Made by a program: the position numbers and the translations under genes | The notes under the pieces: generated by a model | The model's database searches: none | The model's input: only the letters and a program-made list of their open reading frames with translations | Told to the model about the DNA's origin: nothing | Part shown: in pieces, positions 57,470 to 64,000 of the stretch | How the letters are laid out: every line of letters starts with the position of its first letter | Numbering within the stretch: position 1 is the first letter of the stretch | Assembly (NCBI RefSeq): GCF_002269125.1 | Contig: NZ_NQKI01000017.1 | Coordinates: 1-64,000 of the forward strand | Direction: 5' to 3' | Origin: Pseudomonas lundensis | GTDB lineage: Bacteria; Pseudomonadota; Gammaproteobacteria; Pseudomonadales; Pseudomonadaceae | Length of the DNA: 64,000 nt

Positions 57470-59896
57470 TTGATTCGTCTGCTGAAGTTTTTCGGGTGGT
57501 CATTCGTTGCTGTGATCTGCGGGCTCGTGCTCGGGTTAAGCGGCGCGTTTCTCTATCTTAGCCCTGGCTTGCCGTCTGTAGAGTCGTTGAGAAGCATCCA
57601 GTTGCAGATTCCTTTGCGGGTCTACACCAGCGACGGCAAGTTGATTGCAGAGTTTGGCGAAATGCGCCGCTCTCCGATCAAGTTCGCCGACATTCCCCCC
57701 AATTTCATTAATGCCTTGCTGTCGGCTGAAGATGACAACTTCGCCAATCATTACGGGGTCGACCCCAGCAGCCTGATGCGTGCCGCCACCCAGTTGGTAA
57801 AAAGCGGACACATACAATCGGGTGGTAGCACCATCACGATGCAGGTGGCGAAGAACTATTTCCTATCCAGTGAGCGGAGCTTTTCCCGCAAAACCAACGA
57901 AATCCTGTTGGCACTGCAAATCGAACGCGAGCTGACCAAGGACGAAATCCTTGAGCTGTACGTGAACAAGATTTACCTGGGTAATCGCGCCTACGGCATC
58001 GAATCGGCCGCCCAGGTGTATTACGGCAAATCGATCCGCGATTTGAGCCTGGCGCAAATGGCCATGATCGCAGGCCTGCCCAAAGCCCCCTCGCGCTTCA
58101 ACCCGCTGGCTAACCCGGTGCGCAGCAAAGAGCGCCGCGACTGGATTCTGGGCCGCATGTACAAGTTGGGCAAAATCGATCAGGCCAGCTACGAAGCTGC
58201 CATTGCCGAGCCGGTCAACGCCAGTTATCACGTGCCGACACCGGAAGTGAACGCCCCTTACATTGCCGAGATGGCCCGCGCCGAAATGGTCGGTCGTTAT
58301 GGCAGCGAGGCCTACACAGAAGGTTATCGCGTCACCACCACGGTGCCGAGCGACTTGCAGGAACTGGCCAACAAGTCTGTCGAAGACGGGCTGATTACCT
58401 ACGACCAGCGCCACGGCTATCGCGGCCCTGAATCACGCTTCCCGGGCAAGACGCTGGCCGTATGGAAGCAAGAGCTGGCCAAGCAGCGCCCGATTAGCGG
58501 GCTTGAGCCTGCCATCGTGACCGAGGTCGACAAAGATGGCCTGCACGTCCTGACCCGCACGGGTGAAGGCCGCGTGAGCTGGGACAGCATGAAGTGGGCA
58601 CGACGCTTCCTGAACACCAACAGCATGGGCCCGATGCCCAAGCAGCCAGCCGACGTGGCGCAGGTGGGCGATCTGATTCGCGTCCAGCCACAACCCGATG
58701 GCAGTTTCAAGTTCAGCCAGGTGCCGACAGTACAAGGCGCGCTGGTCTCACTTGACCCGAACAATGGGGCCATCCGCGCATTGGTGGGCGGTTTCGCGTT
58801 TGAGCAGAGCAACTACAACCGTGCAATGCAGGCCAAGCGTCAGCCGGGTTCGAGCTTTAAGCCTTTCATTTACAGCGCGGCACTGGATAACGGCTATACC
58901 GCTGCCACGCTGGTGAACGATGCGCCCATCGTATTTGTTGACGACTACCAGGACAAAGTCTGGCGGCCGAAAAACGACAACAACACGTTCCTCGGCCCTA
59001 TCCGTGTTCGCGAAGCGCTGTACAAGTCGCGCAACCTGGTGTCTATCCGCCTGCTACAGAGCCTGGGCGTCGACAAGACCGTCGACTACATCAGCAAATT
59101 TGGTTTCAGCAAACAGGACTTGCCGCGCAACCTGTCGCTGGCGCTGGGGACCGCGACCTTGACGCCCATGGAGATCGCCATGGGCTGGAGCACCTTTGCC
59201 AACGGCGGTTACAAAATCACGCCTTACCTGATCGACAAGATAGAAAGCCGTAACGGCGAGACCCTGTTCGTGGCCAACCCGCCGAGCGTACCGAAAAACG
59301 CCAGCAAGGATGTACCGCCTGAAGCCGAAGAACTGACCATCGACACGATCAATGCCGCGCCGGGCCTGCCAACTACTGAAACCCAGGCCGTGGCCGAGCG
59401 CATCGTCGACGGGCGCACCACGTATATCCTGACCAGCATGCTGCAGGACGTGATCAAGCTCGGTACCGGCCGTCGCGCCTTGTCGCTGGGCCGCACTGAT
59501 CTGGCCGGTAAAACCGGTACGACCAACGAATCCAAGGATGCGTGGTTCTCGGGCTATAACGCCGATTACGTGACCACGGTATGGACCGGTTTCGACCAGC
59601 CCGAAAGTCTTGGACGCCGTGAATATGGCGGCACGGTAGCGCTGCCGATCTGGATCAACTACATGGGCGGCGCGCTGAAAGGCAAACCGGCGCATACCCA
59701 GGCCGAGCCCGAAGGGATTCTCAGCCTGCGGGTTGACCCAATCAGCGGCCGCGTCGCGTCACCGGGCACACCGGGTGCGTACTTTGAACTGTTCAAAAGT
59801 GAAGACACGCCACCGTCCAACAGCGAGCTGGGCAATGGCGTTGCACCAGGCAGCCCGCTGCCCGCTGAGGATGGCGCCCCGATCGACCTGTTCTGA
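57470..59896 (+). CDS. mrcA: Penicillin-binding protein 1A
   Basis: An 808-residue bifunctional peptidoglycan synthase (also named ponA). N-terminal anchor (residues 5-30), glycosyltransferase domain with catalytic Glu87 (SAEDDNFANHYG) and GGSTITMQVAKN, an OB-like insert (about 310-420), then the transpeptidase with Ser461-x-x-Lys464 (SSFK), the SRN motif in YKSRNLVS, and KTGT near residue 680. TTG start at 57470. Divergent from pilM as in other Pseudomonas. Confidence 0.96.
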   Translation: MIRLLKFFGWSFVAVICGLVLGLSGAFLYLSPGLPSVESLRSIQLQIPLRVYTSDGKLIAEFGEMRRSPIKFADIPPNFINALLSAEDDNFANHYGVDPSSLMRAATQLVKSGHIQSGGSTITMQVAKNYFLSSERSFSRKTNEILLALQIERELTKDEILELYVNKIYLGNRAYGIESAAQVYYGKSIRDLSLAQMAMIAGLPKAPSRFNPLANPVRSKERRDWILGRMYKLGKIDQASYEAAIAEPVNASYHVPTPEVNAPYIAEMARAEMVGRYGSEAYTEGYRVTTTVPSDLQELANKSVEDGLITYDQRHGYRGPESRFPGKTLAVWKQELAKQRPISGLEPAIVTEVDKDGLHVLTRTGEGRVSWDSMKWARRFLNTNSMGPMPKQPADVAQVGDLIRVQPQPDGSFKFSQVPTVQGALVSLDPNNGAIRALVGGFAFEQSNYNRAMQAKRQPGSSFKPFIYSAALDNGYTAATLVNDAPIVFVDDYQDKVWRPKNDNNTFLGPIRVREALYKSRNLVSIRLLQSLGVDKTVDYISKFGFSKQDLPRNLSLALGTATLTPMEIAMGWSTFANGGYKITPYLIDKIESRNGETLFVANPPSVPKNASKDVPPEAEELTIDTINAAPGLPTTETQAVAERIVDGRTTYILTSMLQDVIKLGTGRRALSLGRTDLAGKTGTTNESKDAWFSGYNADYVTTVWTGFDQPESLGRREYGGTVALPIWINYMGGALKGKPAHTQAEPEGILSLRVDPISGRVASPGTPGAYFELFKSEDTPPSNSELGNGVAPGSPLPAEDGAPIDLF

Positions 59897-59913
59897 CGGT
59901 ATCGCACCCACCA

Positions 59914-59940
59914 GAGGCCGAGCCCCAAGGGATCGGCCTC
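59914..59940 (+). other. Hairpin after ponA
   Basis: GAGGCCGA/TCGGCCTC pair over eight bases, with an 11-base loop, 17 bases past the stop. It precedes the stronger terminator downstream. Confidence 0.45.
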
Positions 59941-59985
59941 TCACGCTTAAACACTGCACGCTGGGATGCCCCTTCTGCAGAACCA

Positions 59986-60019
59986 AAAAAGCCCCGGCAC
60001 TCGCGTGCCGGGGCTTTTT
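59986..60019. terminator. Bidirectional terminator between ponA and the malic enzyme gene
   Basis: AAAAAGCCCCGGCAC and GTGCCGGGGCTTTTT pair over 15 bases around TCGC, with T-runs on both strands. It serves the two convergent genes. Confidence 0.93.
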
Positions 60020-60037
60020 GTTTAGCGCTGTCGCAAT

Positions 60038-61306
60038 TTAGCCGTTGAACACGTCATCCACGCTTTTGAGCGGGTAGTTCTTCGGGTACGGCAGGGTTGC
60101 AACACCGGTCTCGATGGCGGCTTTGGCCACAGCGTCGGAGATCACGGTGATCAGGCGAGCGTCCATTGGTTTCGGAATGATGTACTCACGACCGAATTCC
60201 AGCTTGATACCGCCGTAGGCGTCACACACGTCCTGTGGCACTGGCAGCTTGGCCAGTTCGCGCAGGGCGTTGGCCGCAGCGATCTTCATCTCTTCGTTGA
60301 TGCGCTTGGCGCGAACGTCCAGTGCCCCACGGAAGATGAACGGGAAACCCAGCACGTTGTTGACCTGGTTCGGGTAGTCCGAACGGCCGGTGGCCATGAT
60401 CACGTCGTCACGGGTGGCGTGCGCCAGTTCCGGGGCGATTTCCGGGTCCGGGTTCGAGCATGCGAACACGATCGGGTTGGCCGCCATGGATTTCAGGCCT
60501 TCAGCGCTCAGCAGGTTCGGACCGGACAGGCCGACAAACACGTCAGCGCCTTCCAGGGCGTCAGCCAGGGAACGCTTCTCGGTGGCGTGGGCAAACACTG
60601 CCTTGTACTGGTTCAGGTCATCACGGCCGGAGTGAATCACGCCGGTACGGTCAACCATGAAGATGTTTTCGATGGTTGCACCCATGCTCACCAGCAACTT
60701 CATGCAGGAGATGGCTGCAGCGCCAGCGCCCAAGCAGACGATTTTGGCGTCAGACAGGGTTTTACCGGCGATTTCCAGGGCATTGATCATGCCGGCTGCG
60801 GTCACGATTGCAGTACCGTGCTGGTCATCGTGGAATACCGGGATGTCGCACTGCTCGATCAGAGCACGTTCGATCTCAAAGCACTCAGGGGCCTTGATGT
60901 CTTCGAGGTTGATACCGCCGAAGGTGATGGAAATGCGTTTAACCGTGTCGATGAAAGCCTGAGGGCTCTCGGAATCGACTTCGATATCGAACACATCGAT
61001 ACCGGCGAAGCGCTTGAACAGTACGCCCTTGCCTTCCATCACAGGTTTGGAAGCCAATGGACCGAGGTTACCCAGGCCCAGAATGGCGGTACCGTCGGAA
61101 ATAACGGCAACCAGGTTGCCCTTGCCAGTGTACTTGTAGGCCAGCTCGGGATCGCGGGCGATTTCGCGCACTGGTTCGGCTACACCCGGGCTGTATGCCA
61201 ACGCGAGATCGCGGGCAGTTGCGGTGGCTTTGGTGAGCTCGACACTCAGTTTCCCTGGACGGGGCTGGGCATGATATTCGAGAGCGGCGGTTTTCAAATC
61301 AGACAT
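60038..61306 (-). CDS. maeB: NADP-dependent malic enzyme, short form
   Basis: A 422-residue malic enzyme that oxidatively decarboxylates malate to pyruvate. Motifs: [34 protein letters not shown], the metal site FHDDQHGTA, and the dinucleotide fold [12 protein letters not shown]. The C-terminal phosphotransacetylase domain of E. coli MaeB is absent, as is common in Pseudomonas. Convergent with ponA. Confidence 0.93.
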   Translation of the reverse strand: MSDLKTAALEYHAQPRPGKLSVELTKATATARDLALAYSPGVAEPVREIARDPELAYKYTGKGNLVAVISDGTAILGLGNLGPLASKPVMEGKGVLFKRFAGIDVFDIEVDSESPQAFIDTVKRISITFGGINLEDIKAPECFEIERALIEQCDIPVFHDDQHGTAIVTAAGMINALEIAGKTLSDAKIVCLGAGAAAISCMKLLVSMGATIENIFMVDRTGVIHSGRDDLNQYKAVFAHATEKRSLADALEGADVFVGLSGPNLLSAEGLKSMAANPIVFACSNPDPEIAPELAHATRDDVIMATGRSDYPNQVNNVLGFPFIFRGALDVRAKRINEEMKIAAANALRELAKLPVPQDVCDAYGGIKLEFGREYIIPKPMDARLITVISDAVAKAAIETGVATLPYPKNYPLKSVDDVFNG

Positions 61307-61470
61307 GTGGGCATTCCGCTTTTTTGCTGTTGGACAGACGGATCGCCGAGCATACGCGTGTCGTAAAGTCCCGACAAGACTGGCCGGTCAGCAGTGTCAA
61401 GGGCTTTACCCTACGACTTTGGGCCAAGACCCGCAGCCAGCAAGGGCTTGAGTGTTCACAATCTACATTT

Positions 61471-61488
61471 AAAATTGTCTACAATTTT
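61471..61488. promoter_or_regulatory. GntR-type palindrome upstream of the malic enzyme gene
   Basis: AAAATTGT-CT-ACAATTTT is an 18-base dyad with a TTGTnnACAA core of the kind bound by GntR/FadR regulators. It lies 165 bases upstream of the malic enzyme start and touches the stop of the nuclease gene. Confidence 0.45.
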
Positions 61489-62315
61489 TAGCGAAAACCG
61501 ACTTTTAGCATTCCCGGATGCGTCAAAGGCAACATCCAGCGTGCCTGCCCCGCTTTCAAATTACCCCGGCGCGAGCGATCAAGCACCCAACCGCGCGCCT
61601 CTAGTTGCCTTCCCTGCAATCGCGATAGGGTTTTTGGGTCGAAACTGGCCAAATGATTGGGTGCAATGTGCAACACCAAACCCCCATCAAGGTCGATCCA
61701 AAATCCACCGCGATTGCGTTGAACGTTGCGCACTGTACCGCTCACGAGCACGAAGCCCGAGCGGCTGATTTGCGACGGCGCCAGCACTGGCGAATGCCGC
61801 CACAACCCCGCCCCGGCCGAACGCGCGCGCTGTTCGGCCGTTTGTTGGCACGCCAGCAGTTCTACGTTGGGCGCAATTGCGACCTGATAGGCGAGGCCGT
61901 CGGCCAGCAGTTGCGCTTCAAAATTGCTGCCATCCGCGCCGAACACGTGGGCAAGCGTGCGACCGTAGCGGTCTTTGGCCTGCTTGCCCATCAGCAACCC
62001 GACGCGTCCGTCGCTACGTGCTACCAAGGCCTGCAAACGCTTGCGGGCAGCATCAGCATAGGGCTCGGCGCTCTGGCCTTTTTTACCGGTTTCCGGCGCA
62101 TTGAGGCCGATCATCCGCACACTGCGACCGTCTTTGAGCCGCAGGGTGTCGCCGTCGACCACGCGCTCCACCTGAGCTGGCGTTACAGCACGCGCCGCCG
62201 GGCACAATACCTCGGCCTGAACGCAAGAAAGCCAAATCGCGGGCACAAAAAAGGCGCCCGCAAGGGACGCCTTTTTCAATAACCCGGTCAGACCCAAGAG
62301 CCTGTCCAGAGTCAT
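61488..62315 (-). CDS. Secreted thermonuclease-family protein
   Basis: A 275-residue staphylococcal-nuclease-fold protein. The signal peptide (about residues 14-35, KKASLAGAFFVPAIWLSCVQA-like with cleavage after QA) precedes the domain: VERVVDGDTLRL, IGLNAPET, and DRYGRTLAHVF hold the Asp, Glu and Arg residues of the active site. A C-terminal OB-like part (SGTVRNVQRNRGGFWIDLDG) follows. It acts on nucleic acids in the periplasm or outside. It starts five bases after the rpmE stop; the rpmE terminator lies inside its 5' coding region. Confidence 0.88.
   Translation of the reverse strand: MTLDRLLGLTGLLKKASLAGAFFVPAIWLSCVQAEVLCPAARAVTPAQVERVVDGDTLRLKDGRSVRMIGLNAPETGKKGQSAEPYADAARKRLQALVARSDGRVGLLMGKQAKDRYGRTLAHVFGADGSNFEAQLLADGLAYQVAIAPNVELLACQQTAEQRARSAGAGLWRHSPVLAPSQISRSGFVLVSGTVRNVQRNRGGFWIDLDGGLVLHIAPNHLASFDPKTLSRLQGRQLEARGWVLDRSRRGNLKAGQARWMLPLTHPGMLKVGFR
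62247..62276 (-). terminator. Intrinsic terminator inside the nuclease coding start
   Basis: A 12-pair stem with one bulged base (left arm 62248-62259, right arm 62264-62276) and a four-base loop; on the minus strand the stem is followed by six T. It lies 45-74 bases past the rpmE stop and encodes signal-peptide residues of the nuclease. Confidence 0.7.
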
Positions 62316-62320
62316 ACGCC

Positions 62321-62548
62321 TTACTCGGCGGCTTTTTTGGTAGTACCGAAAGCACCGAAACGAGTTTTGAAACGATCAACACGACCGCCAACGTCCAGAG
62401 TTTTCTGCTTACCGGTGTAGAACGGGTGGCACTCGTTGCATACGTCAGTGTTCAGTGGCTTGCACAGGTTCGAACGGGTTTCGAACTTGTTGCCGCAGCT
62501 GCAAGTTACTTCGATGACTTCGTACGCTGGATGGATATCGGCTTTCAT
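62321..62548 (-). CDS. rpmE: 50S ribosomal protein L31, zinc-binding form
   Basis: A 75-residue L31 that bridges 50S and 30S subunits. The four zinc ligands Cys16, Cys18, Cys37 and Cys40 are present, so this is the primary zinc form and not the RpmE2 paralogue. It starts [15 protein letters not shown]. It shares a message with the nuclease gene. Confidence 0.97.
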   Translation of the reverse strand: MKADIHPAYEVIEVTCSCGNKFETRSNLCKPLNTDVCNECHPFYTGKQKTLDVGGRVDRFKTRFGAFGTTKKAAE

Positions 62549-62618
62549 GGGTATTCCTCAGGCTAGCGTGCCGCCACTCAACACCATTGTTGAATACCGC
62601 ACGTAAATTAGGGCGCCG

Positions 62619-62646
62619 ATAATACCAGACCTTTGCATTGACGCAA
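62619..62646 (-). promoter_or_regulatory. Sigma-70 promoter of rpmE
   Basis: On the minus strand TTGCGT (62641-62646) and TATTAT (62619-62624) are spaced by 16 bases, about 70 bases upstream of the rpmE start. Confidence 0.6.
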
Positions 62647-62765
62647 GCGGCCAAGCATGCTCCCTCCAAAATCATTCATCTTTAAACGGCCTGCCTTTTA
62701 GTCCCGAAGTGCTTTGTCTGCTAGTCTCCGGGCCATCTTTGCCGTTCATCACTTGAGAGCCCCGC

Positions 62766-64000
62766 GTGCCCGACGCCATTTTGCGCCTTGCCCTGCCTTC
62801 CCCCTTGCGCCGCTTGTTTGATTACCGGGCGCCTGCGGGCGTACGCCGCGATCAACTGCAGCCGGGCATGCGCTTGCGGGTGCCGTTCGGTCGACGCGAG
62901 ATGATTGGCATGTTGGTAGAAGTGGTCGATCACAGCGATGTGCCCGCCGACAAACTCAAGCCCGCGATTGCACTGCTTGATACCACCGCGCCCCTGCCCC
63001 CTTCGCTGTTCAAACTTTGCCTGTGGACGTCGCAGTATTACCAGCACAGCCTGGGCGACACCCTGAGTTGGGCATTGCCGGTTCTGTTGCGTCAGGGCGA
63101 ATTGGCCGAAGCGCGTCAGGAACGCTTTTGGCAGGTGGCTCCCGGCGCTCGCTTGGACGACCCGCGCATCGCCCGTGCACCCCGTCAACGGGAGGCGCTG
63201 GCGACCTTGTCGCAGCATCCGCATGGCGTTGCACATCAGTTGTTGAGCAAGCTGATGCTGAGCAAAGACAGCCTGGACCTGTTGTTGGCCAAAGAGCTGG
63301 TCACCGTGGAAATCCGCCGTCATGCCCCAAGCGAGCGCCACGAGCACTGGCTGGCGCAGCCCGAACTGCCACTCAACAGTGAACAGCGGGCCGCGTATGA
63401 GGCCATCCACGCCGGGCTCGGCAGCTTTCACGCATTTTTGTTGGCCGGGGTAACGGGCAGCGGCAAGACCGAAGTGTATTTGCAGCTGATCCGCGAGACG
63501 CTGGAAGCCGGCAAGCAAGCGCTGGTGCTGATCCCGGAGATCAACCTCGGCCCGCAAACCCTGGCCCGCTTCGAGCAGCGCTTCAATGCGCGCATCGCGC
63601 TGGTGCATTCGGCGGTCAATGACCGTGAACGCCTTGAAAGCTGGCTGGCCGCCCGGGATGGCGAAGCCGACATTATTATTGGCACCCGCTCGGCACTGTT
63701 CACCCCGATGAAAAACCCGGGACTGATCATCATCGACGAAGAACACGACGGCTCTTATAAACAGCAGGAAGGCTTGCGTTATCACGCCCGCGACCTGGCA
63801 CTGGTGCGAGCACGACAGGAAAACATCCCGATCGTGCTCGGATCTGCCACCCCGTCTCTGGAAAGCCTGCATAACGCCTACACCGGCCGTTATGGTTTGC
63901 TGCGCCTGAATGAACGCGCTGGTGGAGCCAAACAGCCACGCTTCCTGCGGCTCGATGTAAAAAGTCGTCCGCTGGACAGCGGCATTTCCGGGCCGATGCA
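62766..64000 (+). CDS. priA: Primosomal replication protein PriA, N-terminal part
   Basis: 411 codons of the helicase that restarts stalled forks; the 3' end lies beyond the window. The GTG at 62766 with GAGAG upstream gives PDAILRLALPSPLRRLFDY, the 3'-DNA-binding domain; the winged helix follows, then the helicase core with Walker A GVTGSGKTEVYL and DEEHDGSYKQQ, and GSATPS. No stop codon occurs in frame to the end. It is divergent from rpmE, the usual Pseudomonas order. Confidence 0.96.
   Translation, partial: MPDAILRLALPSPLRRLFDYRAPAGVRRDQLQPGMRLRVPFGRREMIGMLVEVVDHSDVPADKLKPAIALLDTTAPLPPSLFKLCLWTSQYYQHSLGDTLSWALPVLLRQGELAEARQERFWQVAPGARLDDPRIARAPRQREALATLSQHPHGVAHQLLSKLMLSKDSLDLLLAKELVTVEIRRHAPSERHEHWLAQPELPLNSEQRAAYEAIHAGLGSFHAFLLAGVTGSGKTEVYLQLIRETLEAGKQALVLIPEINLGPQTLARFEQRFNARIALVHSAVNDRERLESWLAARDGEADIIIGTRSALFTPMKNPGLIIIDEEHDGSYKQQEGLRYHARDLALVRARQENIPIVLGSATPSLESLHNAYTGRYGLLRLNERAGGAKQPRFLRLDVKSRPLDSGISGPM

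Noticed and set aside
62721..63872. 383-codon open frame on the minus strand opposite priA
   Set aside because: It lies entirely across priA and the priA-rpmE gap. The plus-strand frame has clear PriA helicase motifs; the minus frame reads as low-complexity Gln/Arg-rich sequence typical of GC-rich antisense frames.

Overview
The window looks like a Pseudomonas chromosome of the P. fluorescens/P. putida type. The strongest sign is the core order priA | rpmE | malic enzyme | ponA | pilMNOPQ-aroK-aroB-(SPOR ATPase)-gltB-gltD-hemE, together with nhaP2, selO, trxC and close matches to Pseudomonas protein families. The species cannot be fixed from this sequence alone. No rRNA, tRNA, insertion sequence or CRISPR array was seen.

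Layout. (1) 1-8.5 kb: the N-terminal fragment of a leftward vgrG, a perfect 68-bp tandem duplication, then nhaP2, mscK, selO and trxC rightward, and an orphan ParA-type ATPase facing trxC. (2) 8.8-27.4 kb: a 21-gene rightward operon for an aryl polyene (APE) type pigment. It holds two acyl carrier proteins, two full ketosynthases plus a chain-length-factor-like protein, a ketoreductase, two dehydratase domains (one fused to an aryl-activating ligase), an aromatic amino-acid ammonia-lyase, a thioesterase, two acyltransferases, a glycosyltransferase, a methyltransferase, a FAD enzyme with halogenase motifs, and an export set (LolA-like protein, MMPL exporter, two lipoproteins, membrane proteins). 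Nearly all genes overlap by 1-30 bases, so they should be made as one coupled unit. (3) 27.4-30.7 kb: a small secreted protein, a REP-like nested palindrome, a structured RNA-like leader before a DUF3077/DUF6124-like small gene, and a divergent LysR/MFS pair. (4) 30.7-42.2 kb, leftward: a type II secretion operon gspC-M, with a cytochrome b561 gene directly upstream of gspC and a GbpA-type lytic polysaccharide monooxygenase (LPMO) gene next to it. (5) 42.6-64 kb: the core block listed above. Within it, PilM and PilQ are clearly shorter than the classical P. aeruginosa proteins, and the type IV pilus alignment complex may be altered.

How the parts fit. The APE operon can in principle make an aromatic acid starter (ammonia-lyase), load it (ligase), extend it into a conjugated polyene (KS/CLF, KR, DH on two ACPs), decorate it (methyltransferase, FAD enzyme), attach it to a glycolipid-like carrier (glycosyltransferase, acyltransferases) and move it to the outer membrane (MMPL, LolA-like, lipoproteins). 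The gsp block could export the adjacent LPMO. The most interesting leads are the extra genes in the APE operon, the mini-ORF chain at its start, the two mutually exclusive hairpins upstream of the small DUF gene, the LPMO/b561/T2SS island, the shortened PilM/PilQ, and an intrinsic terminator that doubles as signal-peptide coding sequence.
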